From: Mycobacterium sp. 050128
GTDB lineage: Bacteria > Actinomycetota > Actinomycetes > Mycobacteriales > Mycobacteriaceae
Reading direction: 5' to 3'
Assembly: GCF_036409155.1 (NCBI RefSeq)
Contig: NZ_JAZGLW010000001.1
Span: 3,410,001-3,474,000 of the forward strand
Length of the DNA stretch: 64,000 nucleotides
The stretch's first letter is position 1, and every line of letters starts with the position of its first letter. A program made the translations under genes and the position numbers. Below the pieces are notes generated by a model. The model was not told where the DNA came from and did not search any database. It worked only from the letters and a program-made list of their open reading frames with translations. Positions 25,225 through 35,414 of the stretch are shown piece by piece.

Positions 25225-27303
25225 TTAGCCAGGCGCCATTGGGTCCAAACCGAAGTCGCTTCGTACCGCCTCGACAAAGTCCGCGACGGCCGCACTCGAG
25301 GCCTGGCTCCAGTTACTGGTCGCTGTTTCGGCTTCGGAAACATGGGCCGCGAAAAGCGTGGCGATCACGGCGTATTGAGCTTTGAGCAGAACGTCGCGAG
25401 GCATTATGAACTTCATTTCCGTCATCAGGCTGTCCAGGTCGGCCATTTGAGGTGCCGCGCGGAACGCGGCCGCGGTGATCTGGTCAAGCGTGGCAGCAGT
25501 CGATTGCCCTGTGCCGGTGAGGAGCTCGAGCGCCTGATGGGCGGTGGACGCGGTCGCGCCGGCTTGCACCTGCCCGAAGAGACTTCTGGCAGCCTCATTG
25601 GACGACACTAATTTGTCAAGTCCCGCAGATAGTTCTAAAGCCGACAACGAACCAATCCCGACCTGGACTATATCCAAGCTTTTCGCGAATCGAAGTGACG
25701 CATCGCGCACTAATGCTTCATGCTGTAATTTTGTTACAACAGTTTCGCCGCGATAAAATGTGGGTTTCGTGTTGACGAATGCGGTGAGGCCGCCGCCACC
25801 ACCGGCACCCAATAGCGTCGCACCCGAAGTCAGTACAACCCGGTCCGTATGCACGAACGGCTGCGAGCCGACGTGGTCCCCGAGCGCCAAGTCCGGCGCG
25901 GCCCCCGCGGGCTGGTGCACGTCCGTCACGAACTGCATCGGATCCCCCACGGGGGCCGCCGGCACCGCCGGCACCACGCCGCCTCCGGCGCCCCCGAGAG
26001 GCGCCAGCGGCGCAGTTATCCCCGGCGCGGCTTGCGGCGCGGCCAGCCCGGGTACCGCCTGCGCCACCGAAGCCGGCTGTGCCTGGACCCCCGGAGTCGA
26101 CTGCGGCTGAACCCCCGGAACCTGCTCCGCGGGCGCCGACGTGGTCCCGGAAGTCGTCCCCGACGTCGTTCCTGACGTCGATCCGGACGTAGATGTGCCC
26201 GCCGTCGACGAGGACGCCGTCGTCGCCGGGGCCGTTGATGTTGTTGTCGCCGCCGGGGCCGCCGCTGCCGGCGTCGCCGTCGTTGCCGGCGTGACCGGCG
26301 CGACCGGGGTGATGGTGCCTTCGAAAACGCTGACGGTGGCGCCTTGAACGCCGCCGGTGAGGGTGCCCCCGGGTCCGACTGTCACCGTGGAGCCCGGGCC
26401 GACGGTGACGGAGCCGGTCGCGACGCTGAAGTTCACGCTGCCGAAATTCTCGGGCAGAGCGTAGGTGCCCTCGGGGACGCTGACGAAGAAGGGGGGTAAG
26501 TCCCCGTAGCTGACGGTGCCGGTGGTGTTAGGGCCGACAGTGATGATCGAGCCCGGGGGAAGGTAGCCGGTGGAGCCCGGGCCGACGGTGAGGGTGCCGC
26601 CGTTGACGCCGACCGTGGCGCCGTTTTCACCGCCGGCGTAGGCCGAGCCAGGGTCGATGGTGGTGGTGGGTTTTTCTCTGGTCGGCTGCATCGACCGCAT
26701 CAGGGATTGGGTGCGGTTGGTGGCGGTCTTGCCGGCGTCTTGCGCCTGCGCGCGGGCCTGGTCTAGCGGACCGTCGGACTTAGTGGTCTGTGGCGGCTCG
26801 TCGAATGCGGTCAAAGCGCTGGCGGCCTCGGAGCCGGCGGCGTAGCCGTACATCGCGGCGGCGTCCTGGGCCCACATCTCCAGGTACTGGGCCTCGCAGG
26901 CCGCGATCGCCGGGGTGTTCTGCCCGAAGAAGTTGGTCGCGATCAGCGCCATCAGCAGCGTACGGTTGGCCGCGATCACCGGCGGGGGCACCGTCATCGC
27001 GTACGCGGCTTCATAGGAAGCCACCGCCGCATACGCCTGCGCAGAGGTCTGCGCGGCCTGGGCGGCTGTGGCGTATAGCCAAGCCACGTAAGGGGCGGCT
27101 GCCGCGGCCATCCGCATCGACGACGGGCCAAACCAGGTCAGGGTTAGACCCGAGACCGCCGAAGACCAGCCGCCGGCGGTGGACTCCAATTGCCCGGCCA
27201 CCACGTCCCAGCCCGCCGCTGCGGCCAGCATCGGCCCGGCGCCCGGCCCGGCATACATCAGGCCGGAGTTGATCTCCGGCGGCAAAAGAGCAAAATCCGG
27301 CAT
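25225..27303 (-). CDS. PPE family protein with a novel C-terminal domain
   Basis: This is a 692-residue PPE protein. The N-terminal ~175 residues are the PPE domain ([51 protein letters not shown]), normally exported by ESX systems with a PE partner. Residues about 225-340 carry repeated TVGPGST-type units like a beta-solenoid. A Thr/Ser/Ala linker ([14 protein letters not shown]) and a Pro/Ala region follow. The last ~200 residues match the separate protein encoded next door. In this copy the membrane helix is degraded by a GGGGG run. No PE gene or ESX locus is in the window. A surface or secreted role is inferred. Confidence 0.88.
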   Translation of the reverse strand: MPDFALLPPEINSGLMYAGPGAGPMLAAAAGWDVVAGQLESTAGGWSSAVSGLTLTWFGPSSMRMAAAAAPYVAWLYATAAQAAQTSAQAYAAVASYEAAYAMTVPPPVIAANRTLLMALIATNFFGQNTPAIAACEAQYLEMWAQDAAAMYGYAAGSEAASALTAFDEPPQTTKSDGPLDQARAQAQDAGKTATNRTQSLMRSMQPTREKPTTTIDPGSAYAGGENGATVGVNGGTLTVGPGSTGYLPPGSIITVGPNTTGTVSYGDLPPFFVSVPEGTYALPENFGSVNFSVATGSVTVGPGSTVTVGPGGTLTGGVQGATVSVFEGTITPVAPVTPATTATPAAAAPAATTTSTAPATTASSSTAGTSTSGSTSGTTSGTTSGTTSAPAEQVPGVQPQSTPGVQAQPASVAQAVPGLAAPQAAPGITAPLAPLGGAGGGVVPAVPAAPVGDPMQFVTDVHQPAGAAPDLALGDHVGSQPFVHTDRVVLTSGATLLGAGGGGGLTAFVNTKPTFYRGETVVTKLQHEALVRDASLRFAKSLDIVQVGIGSLSALELSAGLDKLVSSNEAARSLFGQVQAGATASTAHQALELLTGTGQSTAATLDQITAAAFRAAPQMADLDSLMTEMKFIMPRDVLLKAQYAVIATLFAAHVSEAETATSNWSQASSAAVADFVEAVRSDFGLDPMAPG

Positions 27304-27647
27304 GTCATTTCGCTTTGAGGGGTAAAGCGCGCTGATTTGTCAGCAGGAGCGTACTCGGGAATGATGCGATTTAAAGCGGCTCATACAAACCCCAAGTAAC
27401 GGCACGATTAACGATTAAATTCGTCGGTAACCATCGTGTAGCTACGTGAAACCAACTCGGCCGCTGGATCTTTCAGGACCGCACTGCTCGGCGGACCCCG
27501 CCGACTTCACGTCCGCGTCACCATGCGTGCCGGCGCATCACCGACCATCGGCGCACGGCGGGCGGAAAGGCCAGACTTAATGGGTGCTTATGCGATTCTC
27601 AACGACCCCGGCCGAGCACCCGTCGGCCGGCAGCAAACGACCGGGCG
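27304..27647. other. Intergenic region upstream of the PPE gene
   Basis: These 344 bp separate the PPE start from the stop of the 95-residue gene, both on the minus strand. The part nearest the PPE gene (27350-27450) is noticeably AT-richer, with ATTTAAA and GATTAACGATTAAAT stretches, and probably holds the PPE promoter. I see no ORF, RNA gene or long repeat. Confidence 0.5.
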
Positions 27648-27935
27648 TCACTCGACCAGGCTCTGCGCGACTCTGCGGAGCAGGTTCGCGATTGCCGGTC
27701 CGTCCGGTAGGGGTGCTTGATTTTCCAGATCGGTTGCGGCTTCCCTCAGCTGGTCAGCAGTTTCGAACACCTCGAGAAGTCTGCTGCGTACCGCGCCCCG
27801 GGTCGGCGGGAGACTGAGGGCCTGCTCAATTTCTTCAGGGGAGCCGATGAGGTGAATCCGTTTGGAGCCGACCTCATGTAGTACGTAGATGTCGCCGAGG
27901 AGTTCGACCTCGTGGGCAAAAGCATTGGGAGTCAT
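27648..27935 (-). CDS. Hypothetical protein, 95 residues
   Basis: The ATG at 27935 follows AAGGAC at reasonable spacing and gives MTPNAFAHEVELLGDIYVLHE.... The sequence has no signal peptide or membrane segment and is mostly helical in its second half (RSRLLEVFETADQLREAATDLENQ). I do not recognise a family. The frame stays open to 28106 upstream, but no start signal supports the longer version and it would enter the tRNA-Arg region. Confidence 0.6.
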   Translation of the reverse strand: MTPNAFAHEVELLGDIYVLHEVGSKRIHLIGSPEEIEQALSLPPTRGAVRSRLLEVFETADQLREAATDLENQAPLPDGPAIANLLRRVAQSLVE

Positions 27936-28094
27936 CGACTGAGTCCTTGTCGACGTCTTGACCAGCGTGAACTGGCAGACGTTGGGGGTAGCGGTCGCAA
28001 TACAGGTGCGCCGCCCGAACGGGCGCACCCAAGCGATTCGTTGCCAGGTGCCCTTCGGACGGGTGCGAATCGGGGCAAAAAGTGTCGATGTGAG

Positions 28095-28168
28095 CGCCCC
28101 CGGCACGACTCGAACGTGCGACCTAGGGATTAGAAGGCCCTTGCTCTATCCACCTGAGCTACGGAGGC
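28095..28168 (-). tRNA. tRNA-Arg (anticodon TCT)
   Basis: The minus strand folds with acceptor GCCTCCG paired to CGGGGGC, D arm AGCTCAGGTGGATAGAGC, anticodon loop CTTCTAA (TCT) and T arm with GTTCGAGTC. CCA is not encoded. The inner pair of the anticodon stem is mismatched (C-T). No second copy of its 3' end was seen in the window. Confidence 0.93.
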
Positions 28169-28353
28169 AATGCGCAGGTCAGTCTATCCAACAAACGACA
28201 ACCCCCCGACTCGCCGACGCGACACGCGCGAAAAGCCTTGCACCGCTAATGAAATCAGTTAGTGTATTGAACCTCGACACACGTACAACATCAGCTGGTA
28301 AGCAGCTGTTAACCGCAACGAGGCGTGTGCACAAGGTCGAGGAGACCATTGCA

Positions 28354-29601
28354 ATGGGCGTGGCCATGAGTATGACTGCGCGGTACGCGAGGGCGGGTTC
28401 CCAAGCGTTTCGCCTGGTAGCTGATGCCAGAGGTGCCTCAAAGGCCGCAGGTCTGCTGCTGCGTGGATCGCCGTTTGCGCTGGGCTGGTTCGCCGGCTGG
28501 TTGACCACGGAGTTTCCCCCACATGTGGTGACCGGGCACGCGTTGTCCCGGATCTCGGCCCCCTCCATCGGACGGGTCGGCGCCTCCTGGGCCGGGCAGC
28601 GTGCCGAGCAGACGCTGACCGCTGCCCTCGAAGCGTCCTTCGGGTCGGACTACCCCGACCTGGTCAGCCATCCGGCCTGCGAAGAATCCGAGTGCGCGCC
28701 GCGCGGCGGGCTGTTGCACCGGCCGGGACCCCACGCGCGCTATGCGGCTCAGACATCGGACATTTCGTATGGCCCGGGCGGTCGTGACAACCTGCTGGAC
28801 ATCTGGCGCCGTCACGACCTGGCGCCGGGCCGTCGCGCGCCGGTGCTGATCCAGGTTCCCGGCGGGGCGTGGGCCGTGAACGGCAAACGCGGCCAGGCCT
28901 ACACGCTGATGAGCCGGATGGTCGAACTCGGCTGGATCTGCGTGTCGATCGACTACAGCAAGAGCCCGCGTTCGACGTTTCCGGCGCACCTGATCGACGT
29001 GAAGCGGGCGATCGCCTGGGTCCGCGAGAACATCGCCGACTACGGCGGCGACCCCAGCTTCATCGCGATCACCGGCGGTTCAGCCGGCGGCCACCTGGCC
29101 TCGTTGGCCGCGCTGACTCCCAACGACCCACGGTTTCAGCCCGGGTTCGAGCACGCCGACACCACGGTCCAGGCGGCGGTGCCCTACTACGGCGTCTACG
29201 ACTTCACCAACGCCGAGGTCATGCACGAACTGATGCTGCCGTTCCTCGAGCAGTTCGTCATGCGCGCTCGATACGCCGAGACGCCTGAGCGATTCGCCGC
29301 GGCGTCGCCGATCAACTATGTGCACGACGAAGCGCCCCCGTTCTTCGTGCTGCACGGCGAGAGGGACGAGCTGGTTCCCTGCACGCAGGCCCGCACCTTC
29401 TGCGCTGCGATGCGCGACGCCGGAGCCCCGCTCGTCGCGTACGCCGAACTCGCCAACGCCCACCACGCATTCGACATCTTGTCCACGGCCCGCTCGCGGC
29501 TGGCCGCCAAGGCCGTCGCGGACTTCCTGGGCATCGTCTACGGGCGCCGGGCCACTGCACTGCTCGATTCGTGGCCGCTGCCGGCGACGTCGGCCAGCTG
29601 A
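28354..29601 (+). CDS. lipQ: Alpha/beta-hydrolase carboxylesterase/lipase
   Basis: The product has 415 residues, close to Rv2485c (LipQ). Catalytic features of the hormone-sensitive-lipase/BD-FAE-like class are present: the oxyanion segment VPGGAWAVNGK, nucleophile ITGGSAGGHLASL, acid FVLHGERDEL and His in NAHHAFD. A hydrophobic N-terminal stretch (LLLRGSPFALGWFAGWL) suggests membrane association. The ATG at 28354 follows GAGGAG; the longer open frame upstream runs through tRNA-Arg and is not credible. It starts the lipid-metabolism cluster lipQ-WS/DGAT-plsC-plsB2. Confidence 0.9.
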   Translation: MGVAMSMTARYARAGSQAFRLVADARGASKAAGLLLRGSPFALGWFAGWLTTEFPPHVVTGHALSRISAPSIGRVGASWAGQRAEQTLTAALEASFGSDYPDLVSHPACEESECAPRGGLLHRPGPHARYAAQTSDISYGPGGRDNLLDIWRRHDLAPGRRAPVLIQVPGGAWAVNGKRGQAYTLMSRMVELGWICVSIDYSKSPRSTFPAHLIDVKRAIAWVRENIADYGGDPSFIAITGGSAGGHLASLAALTPNDPRFQPGFEHADTTVQAAVPYYGVYDFTNAEVMHELMLPFLEQFVMRARYAETPERFAAASPINYVHDEAPPFFVLHGERDELVPCTQARTFCAAMRDAGAPLVAYAELANAHHAFDILSTARSRLAAKAVADFLGIVYGRRATALLDSWPLPATSAS

Positions 29602-29784
29602 GTCGCGCGGATCAACTGCCTGCCACAACGTTTCATCCGCCGGTTCGCTGCGGCGCCGCAGCTACTGAATCGTGCCTTTCACCAGCGGGTCAACGCGACT
29701 AGCGTTGGTGGAGCTATCCGGTTGGCGGAGCTGAGGCAGGAGGCTTGACGGCGGTGACAAGGTTGGCGCGTCGATCCGGCGATC

Positions 29785-31254
29785 ATGGCTGAGCCCGAGG
29801 GCCTCGGATTGTCCGACGAGCTCGGGCCGGTCGACTATCTGCTGCATCGGGGCGAAGCGAACCCGCGGACCCGGTCGGGCATCATGGCGCTCGAACTCCT
29901 CGACACCACGCCGGACTGGGAGCGGTTCCGCACCCGATTCGAGAACGCGTCGCGAAAGGTGTTGCGGCTGCGGCAGAAAGTCGTCGTGCCGACGTTGCCG
30001 ACGGCCAATCCGCGCTGGGTGGTGGACCCCGACTTCAACCTGGACTTCCACGTCCGGCGGGTACGGGTGTCCGAACCCGGCACGTTGCGCGAAGTATTCG
30101 ATCTCGCCGAGCTGATCCTGCAGTCACCGCTGGACATCTCGCGGCCGCTGTGGACCGCCACCCTGGTCGAGGGTCTGCCCGACGGCAAGGCCGCAACGTT
30201 GCTGCACGTCAGTCACGCCGTCACCGACGGTGTCGGCGGTGTCGAGATGTTCGCCGAGATCTATGACCTCGAGCGTGATCCACCGGCCCGGCCGACGCCG
30301 CCGCTGCCGGTCCCGCAGGATCTGTCGCCCAACGACCTGATGCGAGAGGGCTTCAACCACTTGCCGTTCGCTGTGGTCGGCGGTGTCGTGGGCGCGGTCT
30401 CCGGAGCGGTGTCGGCGGCCGGGCGGGTGCTAATGGAACCGGTATCGACGGTGTCGGGGATCGTGAACTACGCCATCTCCGGCATCCGGGTGGTCAATCG
30501 GGCCGCCGAGCCCTCGCCGCTGCTGCGCCGGCGCAGTCTGGCCACCCGTTCCGAAGCGATCGACATCCCGCTCGCGGATCTGCACAGGGCCGCGAAAGCC
30601 GGCGGGGGATCGATCAACGACGCCTATCTGGCCGGACTGTGCGGGGCCTTGCAGCGCTACCACCAAGCACTGGGTGTACCGATCGGCTCGCTGCCGATGG
30701 CGGTGCCGGTCAGCCTGCGGGCCGACGCTGACACGGCCGGTGGCAATCGATTCACCGGCGTCAATCTGTCGGCGCCGGTGGGTGCTGGAGACCCGGTCGC
30801 CCGGATGCGCAAGATCCGCGCCCAGATGACGCAGCGGCGAGACGAACCGGCGATGAACATCATCGGCTCGATGGCGCCGGTGCTCAGCGTGCTCCCGACG
30901 GCGGTGCTGGAGGGGATCACCGGCTCGGTGGTGGGCGCCGACGTGCAAGCCAGCAACGTCCCCGTTTATCCGGGTGACACCTACATCGCCGGTGCAAAGG
31001 TATTGCGGCAGTACGGTATCGGCCCGCTTCCCGGTGTGGCGATGATGGTGGTGCTAATTTCGCGTGGGGGGTGGTGCACCATCACGGTGCGCTACGACAG
31101 AGCATCGGTACGAAAGGAAGCCTTGTTCGCTCAGTGCCTGTTGGAGGGCTTCGACGAGATTCTCGCGCTGGCCGGTGACCCGGCGCCGCACGCGGTGCCG
31201 GCATCGTTTTCTGCGCAACCCGATGCGGTGGCCCAATCGGTGTCGGGCTCATGA
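29785..31254 (+). CDS. Wax ester synthase/diacylglycerol acyltransferase (WS/DGAT)
   Basis: The 489-residue product makes triacylglycerol or wax ester from acyl-CoA. It has the WES_acyltransf fold. The active-site motif HHxxxDG appears as VSHAVTDGVGG, keeping the second His and the DG but with Ser for the first His. PLWTATLVEGLPDG before it and the C-terminal DUF1298 part with VPVYPGDTYIAGAKVLRQYGIGPLPG are typical. It matches Rv2484c. It overlaps plsC by ATGA, so glycerolipid acylation steps are encoded together. Confidence 0.92.
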   Translation: MAEPEGLGLSDELGPVDYLLHRGEANPRTRSGIMALELLDTTPDWERFRTRFENASRKVLRLRQKVVVPTLPTANPRWVVDPDFNLDFHVRRVRVSEPGTLREVFDLAELILQSPLDISRPLWTATLVEGLPDGKAATLLHVSHAVTDGVGGVEMFAEIYDLERDPPARPTPPLPVPQDLSPNDLMREGFNHLPFAVVGGVVGAVSGAVSAAGRVLMEPVSTVSGIVNYAISGIRVVNRAAEPSPLLRRRSLATRSEAIDIPLADLHRAAKAGGGSINDAYLAGLCGALQRYHQALGVPIGSLPMAVPVSLRADADTAGGNRFTGVNLSAPVGAGDPVARMRKIRAQMTQRRDEPAMNIIGSMAPVLSVLPTAVLEGITGSVVGADVQASNVPVYPGDTYIAGAKVLRQYGIGPLPGVAMMVVLISRGGWCTITVRYDRASVRKEALFAQCLLEGFDEILALAGDPAPHAVPASFSAQPDAVAQSVSGS

Positions 31255-33026
31255 GCGCCGCCAAAGATCGCGGGATACCAACGCCCCCAAAGGATTTACG
31301 ACTGCCCGGCTCGGTCGCCGAAATCCGCGCCAGCGCCCCCGGCCCCAAAATCGGTGCGTTCTTCGACATGGACGGAACGCTGGTCGCCGGGTTCACCGCG
31401 GTCATCCTCACCCAGGAACGCTTGCGCCGGCGCGACATGGGTGTGGGGGAGCTGCTCAGCATGGTTCAGGCCGGCCTGAACCACCGGCTCGGCCGTCTCG
31501 AGTTCGAAGATCTGATCAGTAAGGCATCCGAGGCGCTGCGTGGCCGGATGTTGAGCGACCTGGAGGAGATCGGCGAGCGACTCTTCGCCCAACGGATCGA
31601 GTCGCGGATTTATCCGGAGATGCGTGAACTGGTGCGCGCCCACGTCGCTCGCGGCCACACCGTGGTGCTCAGCTCGTCGGCGCTGACCATCCAGGTCAAT
31701 CCGGTAGCCCGGTTCCTCGGGATCGCCAACACACTCACCAACAAGTTCGCGGTCAACGACGACGGGATGCTGACCGGCGAGGTCGTCGAGCCGATTTTGT
31801 GGGGACCGGGCAAAGCCGATGCGGTACAACGGTTTGCGGCCGAGAACGGCATCGACCTGAAGGACAGTTACTTCTACGCCGACGGCGACGAGGACGTCGC
31901 GTTGATGTACCTGGTCGGCAATCCACGGCCAACCAACCCCGAGGGCAAGATGGCCGCCGTCGCCAAGCGGCGGGGCTGGCCGGTCCTGGAATTCAACAGC
32001 CGGGGCACCGTGGGCATCCGGCCGCAAGTGCGCACGCTGGCCGGCATCAGCTCGATGCTCCCGGTCGCGGCCGGCGCACTCGGTGTCGGGCTGCTGACGC
32101 TGAGCCGGCGGCGTGGGGTGAATTTCTTCACCTCGATGTTCCCCCAGACGTTGTTGGGTGCCAGCGGTGTCAGCCTGAACGTCATCGGCAAAGAAAATCT
32201 GACCGCACAGCGGCCCGCGGTGTTTATCTTCAACCACCGCAACCAGGTTGACCCCGTCATCGCCGGCGCGTTGGTGCGCGACAACTGGGTCGCTATCGCC
32301 AAAAAAGAGTTGCAGAAGGACCCGTTGGTGGGCACCCTCGGCAAGCTCACCGATGGTGTGTTCATCGACCGCGATGACCCGATCGCCGCGATGGAGACGA
32401 TGGCCGAGGTCGAGGAGCGCGCCAAGAAGGGCCTGTCGATCCTGATCGCGCCGGAAGGTACCCGGATCGACACCACCGAGGTAGGGCCGTTCAAGAAGGG
32501 GCCGTTCCGCATCGCGATGGCAGCGGGAATTCCGATCGTGCCCATCGTGATTCGCAACGCGGAGATCGTTGCCGCCCGCAACTCCACCACGATCAATCCG
32601 GGCACGGTCGACGTCGCGGTGTTCCCGCCGATCTCCGTGACGGACTGGACAGTCGAGACGCTGCCCGACCACATCACCGAGGTGCGTCAGCTTTATCTGG
32701 ACACCTTGGCCAACTGGCCCGAAGACGAACTGCCCGACGCCGATTTATACGCCGAGAAGAAGGCGACAAAAAAGGCGCCGGCCAAGCCGGCTGCCAAGGC
32801 CACCGCGACGAAAGCAACCAAGGCACCGGCGAAGAAAGCGCCTGCCAAGAAGGCCGCACCCCGAAAGTCTGCGGCCAAGTCGGCCAAGCCCGCAGCCAAT
32901 TCACAACCAGCGCAGCCGAATCCGAATGAATCGGAGGTCGCGCTCAAAGACGGTGAGACGGCGCAGCCCGGTGCGGACCAGGCCGGTGGCGCCGAGTCTA
33001 CGTCTCGGCCCAAAGGGCGCACGTGA
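31251..33026 (+). CDS. plsC: HAD phosphatase-acylglycerophosphate acyltransferase fusion (PlsC)
   Basis: This 591-residue bifunctional protein matches Rv2483c. Residues about 30-260 are a HAD-IB hydrolase ([39 protein letters not shown]). Residues about 300-490 are a 1-acyl-glycerol-3-phosphate acyltransferase with [10 protein letters not shown] (NHx4D) and [11 protein letters not shown]. The HAD part may remove the phosphate from phosphatidic acid to yield diacylglycerol for the WS/DGAT upstream; that coupling is inferred. The last ~90 residues are Lys/Ala-rich repeats ([19 protein letters not shown]), resembling mycobacterial histone-like tails. It overlaps plsB2 by GTGA. Confidence 0.92.
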   Translation: MSAAKDRGIPTPPKDLRLPGSVAEIRASAPGPKIGAFFDMDGTLVAGFTAVILTQERLRRRDMGVGELLSMVQAGLNHRLGRLEFEDLISKASEALRGRMLSDLEEIGERLFAQRIESRIYPEMRELVRAHVARGHTVVLSSSALTIQVNPVARFLGIANTLTNKFAVNDDGMLTGEVVEPILWGPGKADAVQRFAAENGIDLKDSYFYADGDEDVALMYLVGNPRPTNPEGKMAAVAKRRGWPVLEFNSRGTVGIRPQVRTLAGISSMLPVAAGALGVGLLTLSRRRGVNFFTSMFPQTLLGASGVSLNVIGKENLTAQRPAVFIFNHRNQVDPVIAGALVRDNWVAIAKKELQKDPLVGTLGKLTDGVFIDRDDPIAAMETMAEVEERAKKGLSILIAPEGTRIDTTEVGPFKKGPFRIAMAAGIPIVPIVIRNAEIVAARNSTTINPGTVDVAVFPPISVTDWTVETLPDHITEVRQLYLDTLANWPEDELPDADLYAEKKATKKAPAKPAAKATATKATKAPAKKAPAKKAAPRKSAAKSAKPAANSQPAQPNPNESEVALKDGETAQPGADQAGGAESTSRPKGRT

Positions 33027-35377
33027 CCCTACCGGCCGCAGACACCAGCGCAGTCCTGACCGCGCAAGATTCGCTGGTGTTGGCGTCCATGGAGTCCGGT
33101 ATCGAAACGCAGCTGGTGATGGAATGGCTGGGTCGGCAGCGAGCCCGGAATCCGGATGTGAAGTTCGACGTGCTCAAGCTGCCGCCCGGCGGCGCGCCGC
33201 CGACAGCGCTGAATCTGCTTGTCGACCAGCTGAAGTCCGTCGAAGACCGTTCGGTCGTTCCGGTGCGGGTGTTTTGGCTCCCGGCTCCCGATCGCGGTAG
33301 GGCCGCGAAGCTGGCCGGGTTGCTTCCCGGCTGGGATCCCTATCACCCCAACCAGCGTCGGCAGCGCCAGATCCTGCACAAGGATCGCCACCGTGCCCGG
33401 GTGGTGACGGGCGAAGCGGCCACGGTGTCCGAACTCCGGCAGCAGTGGCGCGATACCACCGTCGGCGAAGATGAACGAGATTTCGCCCAATTCGTCACGC
33501 GCCGAGCCATTTTAGCGTTGGAGCGGGCCGAATACCGAATCCTCGGACCGCAGTACAAGTCTCCGCGGCTGGTGAAGCCGGAGATCTTGGCGTCCACCCG
33601 GTTTCGGGCGGGACTGAAGAAGATTCCGGGTGCCACTGTCGAGGAAGCCGGCAAGATGCTCGACGAGTTGGCCACCGGATGGAGCCGGGTGTCGGTCGAC
33701 CTGGTTTCCGTTCTGGCCAGGGCGATTTGCCGCGGATTCGAACCCGAGATCGACTACGACGCGTTTCAGATCGCCGCGATGCGCACCGGGCTGGAACTCC
33801 ATCCGGCGGTGCTGCTGTTCTCGCACCGGTCCTACATCGACGGTGCGGTGGTGCCGGTCGCGATGCAGGAGAACCGGTTGCCGCCGGTGCACGTGTTCGC
33901 CGGTATCAACCTGTCGTTCGGATTGATGGGCCCGCTGTTGCGCCGCTCCGGCGTCATCTTCATCCGCCGTGACATCGCCGACAATCCGCTCTACAAATAC
34001 GTTCTGCGCGAATACGTCGGCTACATCGTCGAGAAGCGGTTCAACCTCAGCTGGTCCATCGAGGGCACTCGGTCGCGCACCGGCAAGATGCTGCCTCCCA
34101 AGCTCGGCCTGATGTCCTATGTGGCCAACGCGTATCTGGACGGCCGCAGCGAAGATATTCTGCTGCAACCGGTTTCGATCGGCTTCGACCAGCTGCACGA
34201 GACCGCCGAATACGCGGCCTACGCCCGTGGCGGGGAGAAGACGCCCGAGGGCGTGCTGTGGCTGTACAACTTCATCAAGGCGCAGGGCGAGCGCAACTAC
34301 GGCAAGATCTACGTCCGCTTCCCCGAGGCGGTCTCGATGCGCCAGTACCTCGGCCCGCCGCATGGCCCGCTGGCCCAAGACGACGACGCCAAACGTCTTG
34401 CGCTGCAGAAGATGTCGTTCGAAGTTGCGTGGCGGATCCTGCGCGCGACGCCGGTGACGGCGACGGGTTTGGTGTGCGCATTGCTGCTCACCACCCGCGG
34501 TGCGGCGCTGACGCTAGACCAACTCCACCACACCTTGCAGGACTCGTTGGATTACTTGGACCGCAAGAACACCCCGGTGTCGAACAGTGCGTTGCGGCTG
34601 CGCACCCGCGACGGTGTGCGTGCGGCGGTCGACGCATTGTCCAACGGGCACCCGATCACCCGCGTCGACAGTGGCCGCGAACCGGTGTGGCTGATCGCGC
34701 CCGAGAAGGAGCACGCCGCGGCGTTCTACCGGAACTCGGTCATCCACGCCTTCCTGGAGACCTCGATCGTCGAACTCGCCCTGGCGCATGCCCGGCACAC
34801 CGAAGGCGACCGCATGGAAGCCTTCTGGTCTCAGGCGATGCGGCTGCGCGATCTGCTCAAATTCGACTTCTACTTCGCCGATTCGACGGCCTTCCGCGAC
34901 AACATCGCCGAAGAGATGGCATGGCATGACGACTGGGAGGGCCACGTCGCAGCCGGCGGCGCCGCGATCGATGCGCTGCTGTTCGCCAAGCGGCCGTTGA
35001 TGTCCGACGCGATGCTGCGGGTGTTCTTCGAGGCCTACGAGATCGTCGCCGACGTCTTGCGCGATGCGCCCGCCGACGTCGGGCAAAAAGAACTCACCGA
35101 GTCCGCGCTCGGGGTCGGCCAGCAGTACGTCGCGCAGACCCGGGTGCGCAGCAGCGAGTCGGTGTCCACACTGCTGTTTGCCACCGCGCGCCAGGTCGTC
35201 GCCGATCAGGATCTGATCGGGGCCGCCCCGGACCTGGCCGAACGCCGGATCGCCTTCCGGCGCGAATTGCGGGCGATCGTGCGGGACTTCGGCTACGTCG
35301 AGCACATCGCCCGCAACCAATTCGTGGCCCGCGAATTCCAGGCACGCGAGGAGCGCACCGCGCGCCCGGCCGGGTAG
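33023..35377 (+). CDS. plsB2: Glycerol-3-phosphate acyltransferase
   Basis: This 784-residue membrane-associated enzyme acylates glycerol-3-phosphate, the first step of phospholipid and triacylglycerol synthesis. Block I is [15 protein letters not shown] (Hx4D), block [16 protein letters not shown], block [21 protein letters not shown] and block [11 protein letters not shown]. Length and sequence match Rv2482c. It starts with GTG inside the plsC stop (GTGA), implying coupled translation of the acyltransferase series. Confidence 0.94.
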   Translation: MTLPAADTSAVLTAQDSLVLASMESGIETQLVMEWLGRQRARNPDVKFDVLKLPPGGAPPTALNLLVDQLKSVEDRSVVPVRVFWLPAPDRGRAAKLAGLLPGWDPYHPNQRRQRQILHKDRHRARVVTGEAATVSELRQQWRDTTVGEDERDFAQFVTRRAILALERAEYRILGPQYKSPRLVKPEILASTRFRAGLKKIPGATVEEAGKMLDELATGWSRVSVDLVSVLARAICRGFEPEIDYDAFQIAAMRTGLELHPAVLLFSHRSYIDGAVVPVAMQENRLPPVHVFAGINLSFGLMGPLLRRSGVIFIRRDIADNPLYKYVLREYVGYIVEKRFNLSWSIEGTRSRTGKMLPPKLGLMSYVANAYLDGRSEDILLQPVSIGFDQLHETAEYAAYARGGEKTPEGVLWLYNFIKAQGERNYGKIYVRFPEAVSMRQYLGPPHGPLAQDDDAKRLALQKMSFEVAWRILRATPVTATGLVCALLLTTRGAALTLDQLHHTLQDSLDYLDRKNTPVSNSALRLRTRDGVRAAVDALSNGHPITRVDSGREPVWLIAPEKEHAAAFYRNSVIHAFLETSIVELALAHARHTEGDRMEAFWSQAMRLRDLLKFDFYFADSTAFRDNIAEEMAWHDDWEGHVAAGGAAIDALLFAKRPLMSDAMLRVFFEAYEIVADVLRDAPADVGQKELTESALGVGQQYVAQTRVRSSESVSTLLFATARQVVADQDLIGAAPDLAERRIAFRRELRAIVRDFGYVEHIARNQFVAREFQAREERTARPAG

Positions 35378-35414
35378 CGCGGGCTTTGCCGGTGCCCGCC
35401 CATACCCTGGATGT

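Noticed and set aside
28244..28260. CTAA...TTAG inverted half-sites upstream of lipQ
   Set aside because: Arms are only 4 bp and the pairing does not extend, so it is too weak to call an operator.
27958..28353. 132-codon upstream extension of lipQ
   Set aside because: It would run through the tRNA-Arg gene on the opposite strand; the ATG at 28354 with GAGGAG is the natural start.
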